6,533 nt of DNA from Neisseriaceae bacterium (lineage in GTDB: Bacteria; Pseudomonadota; Gammaproteobacteria; Burkholderiales; Neisseriaceae), in NCBI GenBank assembly GCA_017989485.1, contig JAGNPU010000106.1, positions 1-6,533 on the forward strand, read 5' to 3'. A program made the translations under genes and the position numbers. Numbering within the stretch: position 1 is the stretch's first letter; each line of letters opens with the position of its first letter. The notes beneath the pieces are model-generated. The model ran no database searches and was not told the origin of the DNA. It saw only the letters and a list, made by a program, of their open reading frames with translations. This document shows positions 1 to 6,506 of the stretch, one piece after another.

Positions 1-1
1 A

Positions 2-805
2 GACGCGGCGACCGCCGCGGCCTTGTTTACCCAATTCAAACACGCGTCCCCCTTGGTCCATTGCTTGACCAATGAGGTGGTGCAATCCTTTACCGCCAAC
101 GTGCTGCTGGCCTTAGGGGCCTCTCCGGCCATGGTGGTTGAGCCTGATGAGGCGACCCAGTTTGCGGCCGTGGCCCATGCCGTCCTGATTAACCTAGGCA
201 CCCTCTATCCTGCGCGTGAGGCAGCGATGTTGGCGGCGATAGCGTCCGCCAATGCCGCCCATCGCCCCTGGGTGTTAGACCCTGTGGCCGTTGGGGCGCT
301 GGACTACCGTACCGCTTTTGCGCAAAAAATCCTCATGCAAGGGCCGGCCGCCATACGCGGCAATGCTTCTGAGATCATGGCCTTGGCCGGGCTGGCTGCG
401 GGCGGTCGGGGCGTGGACAGCACGGCCGATTCGGCCGCGGCGATTGCGGCGGCCCAGGCCTTGGCCAGACGTTCCGGTGCCGTGGTGGCGGTGACCGGCC
501 TGGTGGATTACGTCACCGACGGTGAGCGAGTGGTCGCGGTGCCGGGCGGGGATGTGCTGATGACGCGGGTGGTGGGCACGGGGTGTGCGCTGTCTGCCGT
601 CGTCGCGGCGTTTTGTGGCTTGCCGGGATTGCCAGGTGAGCGGTTGTGGCAGGTGGCCATGGCCTGCCAGGTGATGTCTGCCTGTGGCGCTCAGGCCACT
701 GCGGCGGCAGCCGGTCCCGGCAGCTTTGTGTCGCTGTTTGTCGATGCCCTTTATCATTATCATCCCGCCTCTGTCTGTGGTGGGGTTGCGGAGATTAATT
801 TATGA
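2..805 (+). CDS. thiM: Hydroxyethylthiazole kinase ThiM, 5' end outside the window
   Basis: ThiM phosphorylates 4-methyl-5-(2-hydroxyethyl)thiazole with ATP, a cytosolic thiamine salvage step. The frame is open to the left edge, and homology begins upstream of the first possible start (TTG at 23). Residues just before it align with the region ahead of SPLVHCMTN in E. coli ThiM, so the true start probably lies roughly 10 codons outside. Counting from the TTG codon, visible family motifs are [18 protein letters not shown] (9-26), LGASPAM (31-37), [11 protein letters not shown] (86-96), IRGNASEI (111-118), GGRGVD (127-132) and the ribokinase-fold anion-hole motif GTGC (185-188), whose Cys is the active-site cysteine. 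The end is complete and overlaps thiD by ATGA, so the two are probably translationally coupled. Any TPP riboswitch would lie upstream, out of view. The coding sequence is visibly richer in G+C than the ilv genes. Identity is secure by similarity to E. coli ThiM. Confidence 0.95.
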   Translation, partial: DAATAAALFTQFKHASPLVHCLTNEVVQSFTANVLLALGASPAMVVEPDEATQFAAVAHAVLINLGTLYPAREAAMLAAIASANAAHRPWVLDPVAVGALDYRTAFAQKILMQGPAAIRGNASEIMALAGLAAGGRGVDSTADSAAAIAAAQALARRSGAVVAVTGLVDYVTDGERVVAVPGGDVLMTRVVGTGCALSAVVAAFCGLPGLPGERLWQVAMACQVMSACGAQATAAAAGPGSFVSLFVDALYHYHPASVCGGVAEINL

Positions 806-1605
806 GTACGCGTATTAACGCCCTAACCATTGCCGGTACCGACCCTTCTGGTGGTGCGGGAATTCAGGCCGACTTAAAGGCTTTTTCAGCGCTGGGGGCT
901 TACGGCACCAGCGTCATCACCGCCTTGGTGGCGCAAAACACCCGTGGCGTGCAATCTGTTTATCCTATTGACCCAGAGTTTGTGGCGGCGCAAATGGATT
1001 CGGTGTTGACCGACGTGCGCATCGACAGCGCCAAAATCGGCATGTTGTTCAATCAAGAGGTGGTGGCCGTGGTGGCCGAGCGGCTGCAACGCTATCCGCT
1101 GCCGTTTGTGGTGTTGGACACGGTGATGATGGCCAAAAGTGGCGATGCCCTGTTGGCCCCTGATGCGGTGGCGGCGATTCGCGAGGTGTTGCTGCCGAGG
1201 GTGTCGATGATTACGCCCAATTTGCCAGAGGCGGCGGCGCTGTTAAATCAGCCGTTGGCAACGAATGAGGCGCAAATGTGCGCCCAGGGTGAGGCCTTGC
1301 TGGCCCTGGGTTGTTCGGCGGTGTTGATGAAGGGCGGGCATTTAAGCGAGGCAGAAAGCCCAGACTGGTTGTTTACCCAAGCCGGCGCGGAGCGCTTTAC
1401 GGCACCGCGCGTGGCGACTCGGCACACGCATGGCACCGGCTGTACGCTGTCGGCGGCGCTGGCGGCCTTGCGGCCACGGCATGATGATTGGCCCAGTACG
1501 GTGGCGGCGGCCAAAGCCTATTTGCAGCAGGCGCTGCTGGCTGCGGACACGCTGGAAGTGGGTGAGGGCATCGGCCCGGTACACCATTTCCATGCGTTTT
1601 GGTAA
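802..1605 (+). CDS. thiD: Hydroxymethylpyrimidine/phosphomethylpyrimidine kinase ThiD
   Basis: ThiD phosphorylates HMP and then HMP-phosphate to HMP-diphosphate, the pyrimidine half of thiamine. The protein is 267 residues, against 266 in E. coli. It follows E. coli ThiD closely from [22 protein letters not shown] (5-26) through [14 protein letters not shown] (41-54), [12 protein letters not shown] (71-82), [12 protein letters not shown] (104-115), [12 protein letters not shown] (137-148) and VLMKGGH (174-180). The phosphate-binding GTGC motif is at 211-214 and the C-terminus is [12 protein letters not shown]. The ATG at 802 overlaps the thiM stop and has GGAG at 790-793, 8 nt upstream. There is no ThiE fusion, unlike some relatives. 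The thiM-thiD order matches the E. coli salvage operon. No terminator is visible directly after the gene, so read-through into the next gene is possible. Confidence 0.97.
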   Translation: MSTRINALTIAGTDPSGGAGIQADLKAFSALGAYGTSVITALVAQNTRGVQSVYPIDPEFVAAQMDSVLTDVRIDSAKIGMLFNQEVVAVVAERLQRYPLPFVVLDTVMMAKSGDALLAPDAVAAIREVLLPRVSMITPNLPEAAALLNQPLATNEAQMCAQGEALLALGCSAVLMKGGHLSEAESPDWLFTQAGAERFTAPRVATRHTHGTGCTLSAALAALRPRHDDWPSTVAAAKAYLQQALLAADTLEVGEGIGPVHHFHAFW

Positions 1606-1623
1606 GGGATGTGATCTTGATGC

Positions 1624-1652
1624 GTGGCAGAGCCGCTGGAGTTTGCTATGAT
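1624..1652 (+). promoter_or_regulatory. Extended -10 sigma70-type promoter for the DAHP synthase-like gene
   Basis: GTGGCA at 1624-1629 (4/6 to TTGACA) is separated by 17 bp from TATGAT at 1647-1652 (5/6 to TATAAT). The -10 is preceded by TG at 1644-1645, the extended -10 arrangement. Transcription would start near 1659, giving a leader of about 22 nt that contains the AGGGGG ribosome-binding site (1668-1673). This would let the downstream gene be expressed independently of thiMD. Predicted from sequence only. Confidence 0.6.
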
Positions 1653-1680
1653 GGGGTGAAGACGCACAGGGGGCAATAAA

Positions 1681-2544
1681 ATGATTATAGTGATGAAAAA
1701 GCAGGCCAGCGACGTGGCCATTAACCACGTGGTGGCCTTGATACAGGGCCGAGGCCTGACCGAACACGTCTCGCGCGGCATAGAGTGCACCATTATCGGG
1801 GCCGTCGGTGACGAGCGGGTGTTCGACCCTAAGGAGTTCGAATGCCTGCCTGAGGTTGAGCGTGCCATGCGGGTGTTGCACGACTGGCGCATGATTAGCC
1901 GTGAGGTGAGGCCTGACAATACGCTGATTCAGGTGCGCGGCGTCACCTTTGGCCAAGAGGCGCCCCTATACGTCAGCAGTGAGGTGGCCAATCAGGACGC
2001 CGATGGCGTTTATCTTGATCCGTATTGCATTAGCCTGAAGCCGTATGCAGAGCCCCAAAGCGCGGCGAAGCAAAAGCAGACGATGGTGGCCCAGATCGAG
2101 GCCGTTCATGCCCAGGGCAAGCCAGCGTTGGTGCGGCTGCGCGATGTGCGCCAGCTGGATGCGGTGCTGCAGGCCCAGGCCGATGTCTTGTATTTGGGCG
2201 GTGAGCTGATGGAAAACGTGTTTTTGCAAAATGAGGTGGGCTGTTTGAATACGCCCGTGGTGTTGTGTAAGGACAAACACCATCCTGTCGCCGCATGGCT
2301 CAAGGCGGCCGAGCGCATCATGTTGCAGGGTAACCATTATGTCATGTTGGGCGAGGCAGGGACGCTCTCAGTGAACGATTTGTCTAATTATCGCTTAGAC
2401 ATTGAGGCGATTGCCGTGGCGAAAAACGTCAGCCACCTGCCCGTGGTGGCCAATGTGACCCAGTTGGCGCAAAAATACCTGCCGGAATCGCTATTGAAAT
2501 CATGGGCGACTATGGCTGGAGCGTCAGTGGTGATTGGCTCTTAA
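1681..2544 (+). CDS. Degenerate type I-beta DAHP synthase-like protein (probable pseudoenzyme)
   Basis: The protein has 287 residues. Residues 1-91 match the N-terminal ferredoxin-like (FXD) domain of Thermotoga-type DAHP synthase: it starts MIIVMKK, has HVSRGIECTIIGAVGDER at 29-46, and RVLHDWRMISREVRPDNTLI at 64-83. Residues 92-287 align along the class I DAHPS/KDO8PS barrel, for example ADVLYLGGELMEN (167-179) against ADIIQIGARNxQN, TPVVLCKD (191-198) against KPVLLKRG, and LDIEAIAVAKNVSHLPVVAN (239-258) against LDISAVPIIRKESHLPILVD. The GPCSVE, KPRTSPYSFQG, LKRG and DPSH motifs are all replaced, and the last roughly 35-50 residues, which hold the remaining metal ligands, are missing. Thus all four Thermotoga metal ligands (Cys, His, Glu, Asp) appear lost. 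The frame is intact, the start has AGGGGG 7 nt upstream, and promoter and terminator flank it, so it looks like an expressed protein and not a dead gene. Loss of DAHP synthase activity is inferred. A regulatory or partner-binding role is possible, but the function is unknown. Confidence 0.75.
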   Translation: MIIVMKKQASDVAINHVVALIQGRGLTEHVSRGIECTIIGAVGDERVFDPKEFECLPEVERAMRVLHDWRMISREVRPDNTLIQVRGVTFGQEAPLYVSSEVANQDADGVYLDPYCISLKPYAEPQSAAKQKQTMVAQIEAVHAQGKPALVRLRDVRQLDAVLQAQADVLYLGGELMENVFLQNEVGCLNTPVVLCKDKHHPVAAWLKAAERIMLQGNHYVMLGEAGTLSVNDLSNYRLDIEAIAVAKNVSHLPVVANVTQLAQKYLPESLLKSWATMAGASVVIGS

Positions 2545-2574
2545 TGTAATTGATGTAAATATTGATATCAGTTT

Positions 2575-2622
2575 AAAGCGACAAGTGTCTCATTTTGACA
2601 CTTCGTCGCTTTTTTGTTTTTT
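2575..2622 (+). terminator. Rho-independent terminator of the DAHP synthase-like gene
   Basis: The left arm AGCGACAAGTGTC (2577-2589) pairs with GACACTTCGTCGCT (2597-2610) with a single bulged base and a 7-nt loop. A T-rich tract follows immediately (2610-2622, interrupted by one G). It lies about 30 nt after the stop at 2544 and separates this gene from the ilv operon. Confidence 0.9.
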
Positions 2623-2630
2623 GGATTAAA

Positions 2631-2691
2631 TGTCTAAAATCGACTGTTTTTTGGACAGGATGGACAAAATAATGCCCATATTTTGGACAGG
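2631..2691. promoter_or_regulatory. Cluster of TGGACA repeats and a perfect dyad upstream of ilvB, possible operator
   Basis: TTTTGGACAGG occurs twice as an exact direct repeat (2649-2659 and 2681-2691), 32 bp apart, about three helical turns. A third TGGACA lies at 2661-2666. TGTCTAAAA at 2631-2639 is a near-perfect inverted copy of TTTTGGACA at 2649-2657. In addition CAAAATA (2665-2671) and TATTTTG (2679-2685) form a perfect 7-bp inverted repeat around a 7-base spacer. The cluster sits about 35-95 bp upstream of the -35 of the likely ilvB promoter, a usual place for an activator site. Which protein binds, if any, cannot be told; Lrp and LysR-type regulators control ilv genes in other bacteria. 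Confidence 0.4.
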
Positions 2692-2724
2692 GTTAAATTT
2701 GTTGAAAATAAACCAAAATCGGGC

Positions 2725-2753
2725 TTGACGCTGCCATGGGCAAGCGATAGATT
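2725..2753 (+). promoter_or_regulatory. Sigma70-type promoter of the ilvBHC operon
   Basis: TTGACG at 2725-2730 (5/6) is followed after 17 bp by TAGATT at 2748-2753 (4/6). It is the best-spaced pair I found between the upstream terminator and ilvB. A start near 2760 would leave an untranslated leader of about 180 nt. Confidence 0.55.
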
Positions 2754-2759
2754 AACTGT

Positions 2760-2940
2760 TCAATTCTTAAAGTAAGAAACCCTAACGAATTTGGGCGATT
2801 AAGATTATTGATGCTGTTGTCCCGCTGTTTATGTGCGCGTACCCTAAATCGCTGTCATAAAAAGTTGTGTTACCGACACACCGACAAAGCTAGATAAGGT
2901 TAATTTGGACCCGAAACAATGTAACAATAAGAGGTTAACT
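2760..2940 (+). promoter_or_regulatory. Long ilvB 5' leader with several possible hairpins
   Basis: If transcription starts near 2760, the leader can form TTCTTA-AAG-TAAGAA (2764-2778, perfect), an imperfect CCCTAA-CGAA-TTTGGG helix (2780-2795), a distant GCGATT (2795-2800) with AATCGC (2847-2852), and TGTGT-TACCG-ACACA (2866-2880). No intrinsic terminator with a T-run is visible in the leader. Structured leaders upstream of betaproteobacterial ilv genes have been proposed in RNA-motif surveys; I cannot say by eye whether this is one of them. Confidence 0.35.
2929..2934 (+). promoter_or_regulatory. Ribosome-binding site that fixes the ilvB start
   Basis: AAGAGG stands 6 nt before ATG 2941. 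This, together with homology beginning at MQISGAQ, favours 2941 over the in-frame TTG at 2905. Confidence 0.7.
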
Positions 2941-4713
2941 ATGCAAATATCTGGTGCACAAATCCTTGTGCAAAGTCTGCAAGCAGAAGGCGTTGAATAC
3001 GTTTTCGGCTACCCCGGCGGCGCAGTATTAGAAATCTACGACGCCATGTTCCAGCAAGATCAATTCAAACATATCTTGGTGCGTCATGAGCAAGCGGCGG
3101 TTCATGCTGCGGACGCTTATTCTCGCTCCAGTCAAAAAGTGGGTGTTGCCTTAGTGACCTCAGGTCCTGGTGCCACCAATGCCGTGACCGGTATTGCCAC
3201 TGCCCATATGGACTCAGTGCCTTTGGTGGTGATTTCAGGTCAGGTGGGCACGCCTGCCATCGGTTCGGACGCGTTTCAAGAAGTGGACATGATTGGGATT
3301 ACCCGCCCATGTGTGAAGCACAACTTCTTGGTGACGGACGTGCGCGACTTGGCGACCACCATCAAAAAAGCGTTTGTGATTGCCCAAAGCGGCCGACCTG
3401 GCCCCGTGGTGATCGACGTCCCTAAAGACGTGACGCAGGCGCTGGCAAAATTTCATTATCCTGAAGAAGTGTTTATTCGCTCTTACCAGCCTGTGTCTAA
3501 AGGCCATACCGGGCAAATCAAAAAAGCCATGCAGGTTTTGGCTGGGGCCAAGCGGCCGATGATTTACTTCGGCGGTGGGGTGGTGCTGGGCAATGCCAGC
3601 GCGGAATTAATCGAATTCGTTCAGCTGCTTGGTGCGCCTTGTACGGGCACGCTAATGGGCTTGGGGGCGTATCCGAGCACCCACTCCCAGTTTGTGGGCA
3701 TGTTGGGCATGCATGGCACTTATGAGGCCAATTTGGCCACGCAAAACTGTGATGTGATTGTGGCGGTAGGGGCTCGATTCGACGACCGCGTGATCTCTGT
3801 GCCGAGTAAATTTACCGACGCGCCTAAGAAAATCATCCACATCGACGTGGACCCCTCCAGTATCGCCAAACGCGTGCCGGTAGACGTGCCGATTGTGGGC
3901 GACGTGAAGCTGGTGTTGCGCGAAATGATACAGTTGTGGAAAGAAAAATCGTACGTATTGAGCCCAGCCCATTTGGAAAAATGGTGGCAGGCCATTGAGT
4001 CTTGGCGTGCCAAAGACTGTATGTATTTTGACCATGACGAAGACAGCCAAATCATCAAGCCTCAGTTTGTGGTGCAAACCCTGGCGCGCTTGACGGATAA
4101 CGACGCCATCATCACGTCTGACGTGGGCCAGCATCAAATGTATGCGGCGCAATACTATCCGTTTATGCGACCACGTCAGTGGTTGAACTCGGGCGGTTTG
4201 GGCACCATGGGCGTGGGCTTGCCTTATGCCATGGGGGCCAAAGTGGCTCATCCTGATGCGACCGTTGCCTGTATTACGGGTGAAGGCTCGATTCAAATGA
4301 ACATTCAGGAGCTGTCGACCTGTCAGCAGTACAAGCTGCCGATTAAAATCGTGAATTTGAACAATGGTTATTTGGGCATGGTGCGTCAGTGGCAAGAGTT
4401 TTATTACAGCGACCGCTATTCTGAATCGTATATGGATTCCTTACCGGATTTCGTGAAGCTGGCAGAGGCCTATGGCCACGTTGGCATGCGCATTGACAAA
4501 AGCTGTGACGTCGAAGGCGCATTGAAAGAGGCTTTGGCCATGAAGGATCGCTTGGTGTTCATGGATTTCATTACCGACAAGAAACAGAACGTGTTTCCTA
4601 TGGTGGGTAATGGCATGGGCTTGGACGAGATGGTGTTGCCCCCACACATGGTGCAAGAAACCACGCGTTACGAGGCCGATTTCCGGGAATACGACACAAG
4701 GAGTGTGCCATGA
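2941..4713 (+). CDS. ilvB: Acetolactate synthase (acetohydroxyacid synthase) large, catalytic subunit
   Basis: This thiamine-diphosphate, FAD and Mg-dependent enzyme condenses two pyruvates to acetolactate, or pyruvate with 2-oxobutyrate to acetohydroxybutyrate, the first common step to Val, Leu and Ile. From ATG 2941 it is 590 residues, the usual size. Seen in order are FGYPGGAVLEIYDAM (22-36), the ThDP-activating Glu50 in RHEQAAVHAADAY, the TSGPGATN stretch of the N-terminal domain, GARFDDR in the central FAD domain (277-283), and the C-terminal ThDP/Mg motif from GEGS (Glu448) to NLNNGYLGM (472-480). GEGS replaces the common GDGS; I recall this as a betaproteobacterial trait. Closest in style to E. 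coli IlvI, so ilvI would also serve as a name. It overlaps ilvH by ATGA, fitting a two-subunit holoenzyme. Upstream lie a promoter, repeats and a long leader. Confidence 0.97.
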   Translation: MQISGAQILVQSLQAEGVEYVFGYPGGAVLEIYDAMFQQDQFKHILVRHEQAAVHAADAYSRSSQKVGVALVTSGPGATNAVTGIATAHMDSVPLVVISGQVGTPAIGSDAFQEVDMIGITRPCVKHNFLVTDVRDLATTIKKAFVIAQSGRPGPVVIDVPKDVTQALAKFHYPEEVFIRSYQPVSKGHTGQIKKAMQVLAGAKRPMIYFGGGVVLGNASAELIEFVQLLGAPCTGTLMGLGAYPSTHSQFVGMLGMHGTYEANLATQNCDVIVAVGARFDDRVISVPSKFTDAPKKIIHIDVDPSSIAKRVPVDVPIVGDVKLVLREMIQLWKEKSYVLSPAHLEKWWQAIESWRAKDCMYFDHDEDSQIIKPQFVVQTLARLTDNDAIITSDVGQHQMYAAQYYPFMRPRQWLNSGGLGTMGVGLPYAMGAKVAHPDATVACITGEGSIQMNIQELSTCQQYKLPIKIVNLNNGYLGMVRQWQEFYYSDRYSESYMDSLPDFVKLAEAYGHVGMRIDKSCDVEGALKEALAMKDRLVFMDFITDKKQNVFPMVGNGMGLDEMVLPPHMVQETTRYEADFREYDTRSVP

Positions 4714-5201
4714 GACACATTTTATCGATCTTGATTGAGAATGAGCCAGGTGCTTTGTCTCGGGTGGTGGGCCTGTTTTCTGCGCGTGGCTACAATATTG
4801 ACGCCCTGTCAGTGGCCCCAACGGAAGATGCTTCACTGTCGCGCTTAAGCGTGGTGACCACCGGGTCGCCTAGCCAGATGGAACAAATGACCAAGCAGCT
4901 GAATAAGTTGTTGGAGGTGGTTAAGGTCACCGATTTGACCGAGAGCCGCTATGTGGAACGTGAGCTGATGTTGGTGAAGGTTAGGGCCGTCGGCAAGGAC
5001 AGGGACGAAATGTTACGGATGGCCGAGATTTATCGCGGCAACATCGTGGACGTGACCGACAAAACCTATACCATCGAAGTCACGGGCACGACAGAAAAGC
5101 TCAATACCTTTTTGGAATCCATCCAAAGCAGCCTGATTTTGGAAACCGTCCGTACGGGTGCTTCTGGCATCGGCCGCGGGGAACGAATTTTACGCATTTA
5201 A
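4710..5201 (+). CDS. ilvH: Acetolactate synthase small, regulatory subunit
   Basis: IlvH activates the large subunit and confers feedback inhibition by valine. The protein has 163 residues, equal to E. coli IlvH. An N-terminal ACT domain (about 2-77) starts RHILSILIENEPGALSRVVGLFSARGYNI. The C-terminal small-subunit domain contains VERELMLVKVRA (82-93), IYRGNIVDVTDKTYTIEVTG and the ending RTGASGIGRGERILRI. Asn11, Gly14 and Asn29, which in E. coli belong to the valine-binding site or affect valine sensitivity, are all present, so valine-sensitive control is inferred. The start ATG overlaps the ilvB stop and has AAGGAG at 4698-4703, 6 nt upstream. Many annotations use the symbol ilvN for this family. 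Confidence 0.97.
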   Translation: MRHILSILIENEPGALSRVVGLFSARGYNIDALSVAPTEDASLSRLSVVTTGSPSQMEQMTKQLNKLLEVVKVTDLTESRYVERELMLVKVRAVGKDRDEMLRMAEIYRGNIVDVTDKTYTIEVTGTTEKLNTFLESIQSSLILETVRTGASGIGRGERILRI

Positions 5202-5204
5202 GCC

Positions 5205-5218
5205 GTGGCCCTTGCCAC
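5205..5218 (+). other. Small hairpin between ilvH and ilvC
   Basis: GTGGC (5205-5209) and GCCAC (5214-5218) form a perfect 5-bp stem with a CCTT loop just after the ilvH stop. No T-run follows, so it is not a convincing terminator. It might pause, process or stabilise the mRNA and allow different ilvC output. Confidence 0.35.
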
Positions 5219-5259
5219 ATTAAATGAAAACAACCAGCAATTATGCACTTACTATTTAG

Positions 5260-6285
<1,026 letters not shown>

Positions 6286-6318
6286 GACACCCTAGCCTTT
6301 TAAGGTTGAGTGTTGGAT

Positions 6319-6347
6319 TTCGGGCAGTCTTTTAAAGACTGCCCGAA
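6319..6347 (+). terminator. Perfect 14-bp hairpin downstream of ilvC, possible transcript end
   Basis: TTCGGGCAGTCTTT (6319-6332) and AAAGACTGCCCGAA (6334-6347) are exact reverse complements around one T. It lies 34 nt after the ilvC stop, where an operon terminator is expected, but TGTCGTCTAGG follows, with no T-run. It may stop transcription weakly or protect the 3' end of the mRNA. A weaker helix, ACAC (6287-6290)/GTGT (6310-6313) with CCTT (6296-6299)/AAGG (6302-6305), precedes it. Confidence 0.5.
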
Positions 6348-6493
6348 TGTCGTCTAGGCCAGAGTCAGAGGGGCTGCCATATGGTTTTACGGCAAAAAAG
6401 GACGGGATCTACTATCCCCAAGCCAAAAAAACTATGGTAGTATCCTTATTTAACAACAAAGGTGGGCTTGCGCCCGCTTTTATTTTGCGATAA
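6347..6493 (+). CDS. Possible 48-residue small ORF before hisZ
   Basis: An open frame from ATG 6347 to TAA 6491-6493 encodes 48 residues with a plausible composition, including LPYGFTAKKDGIYYPQ and VVSLFNNKGGLAPAF. The stretch VVSLFNNKGG resembles the start of a ParA-type Walker A motif, but the GKTT part is absent. No Shine-Dalgarno sequence is visible before 6347, and the end of the frame runs through the terminator hairpin at 6458-6486. It may be a remnant or pure chance. Confidence 0.15.
   Translation: MSSRPESEGLPYGFTAKKDGIYYPQAKKTMVVSLFNNKGGLAPAFILR
6381..6440 (+). CDS. Possible 19-residue basic leader peptide upstream of hisZ
   Basis: ATG 6381 to TAG 6438-6440 encodes 19 residues, six of them Lys or Arg (it ends KPKKLW). 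AGAGGGG at 6367-6373 stands 7 nt before the ATG, a good ribosome-binding site. The frame ends 17 nt before the terminator stem at 6458. It contains no His codons, so it is not a classic his leader. If transcription starts near 6422, as the promoter predicted at 6386-6415 would give, most of this frame would not be on the hisZ transcript. Confidence 0.25.
   Translation: MVLRQKRTGSTIPKPKKLW
6386..6415 (+). promoter_or_regulatory. Weak candidate promoter for hisZ
   Basis: TTTACG at 6386-6391 (4/6) and TACTAT at 6410-6415 (4/6) are 18 bp apart. A start near 6422 would place the hairpin at 6458-6486 in the hisZ leader. GGGAT-CTACT-ATCCC (6404-6418) overlaps the -10 as a small dyad. Confidence 0.3.
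6458..6486 (+). terminator. Intrinsic terminator immediately upstream of hisZ, possible attenuator
   Basis: AAAGGTGGGC (6458-6467), loop TTGC, and GCCCGCTTT (6472-6480) pair as RNA with two G-U wobbles, and the T-rich TTTTATTTT continues to 6486. It has the form of a Rho-independent terminator. Only 20 bases separate it from the hisZ ATG, and no promoter is visible in them, so hisZ transcription probably has to read through it. Confidence 0.7.
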
Positions 6494-6506
6494 ATCGAGG
6501 ATGATC

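Noticed and set aside
23..25. TTG as the true thiM start
   Set aside because: The frame stays open to the window edge and the preceding residues look like ThiM N-terminal sequence. No ribosome-binding site lies just before it.
1342..1956. Minus-strand open frame (204 codons) spanning the thiD end and the next gene
   Set aside because: It is antisense to two supported genes and crosses their promoter region; its composition is that of a shadow frame.
2811..2897. 28-residue Cys- and Leu-containing frame in the ilvB leader
   Set aside because: No ribosome-binding site precedes the ATG, and the composition does not clearly suggest a branched-chain leader peptide.
2919..2924. Start-stop element ATG TAA just before ilvB
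   Set aside because: No Shine-Dalgarno sequence is suitably placed; likely chance in an AT-rich leader.
2905..2940. In-frame TTG start giving a 602-residue IlvB
   Set aside because: The ATG at 2941 has a good AAGAGG site, and family homology starts at MQISGAQ; the 12 extra residues match nothing I know in the family.
4282..4284. Glu448 replacing Asp in the GDG motif of IlvB as a possible inactivating change
   Set aside because: I recall GEGS in betaproteobacterial acetolactate synthases, all other key residues are intact, and the gene sits in a complete operon.
3652..4395. Long minus-strand open frame (247 codons) inside ilvB
   Set aside because: It lies fully opposite a well-recognised gene, has a His- and Arg-rich composition typical of antisense shadows, and shows no family motifs.
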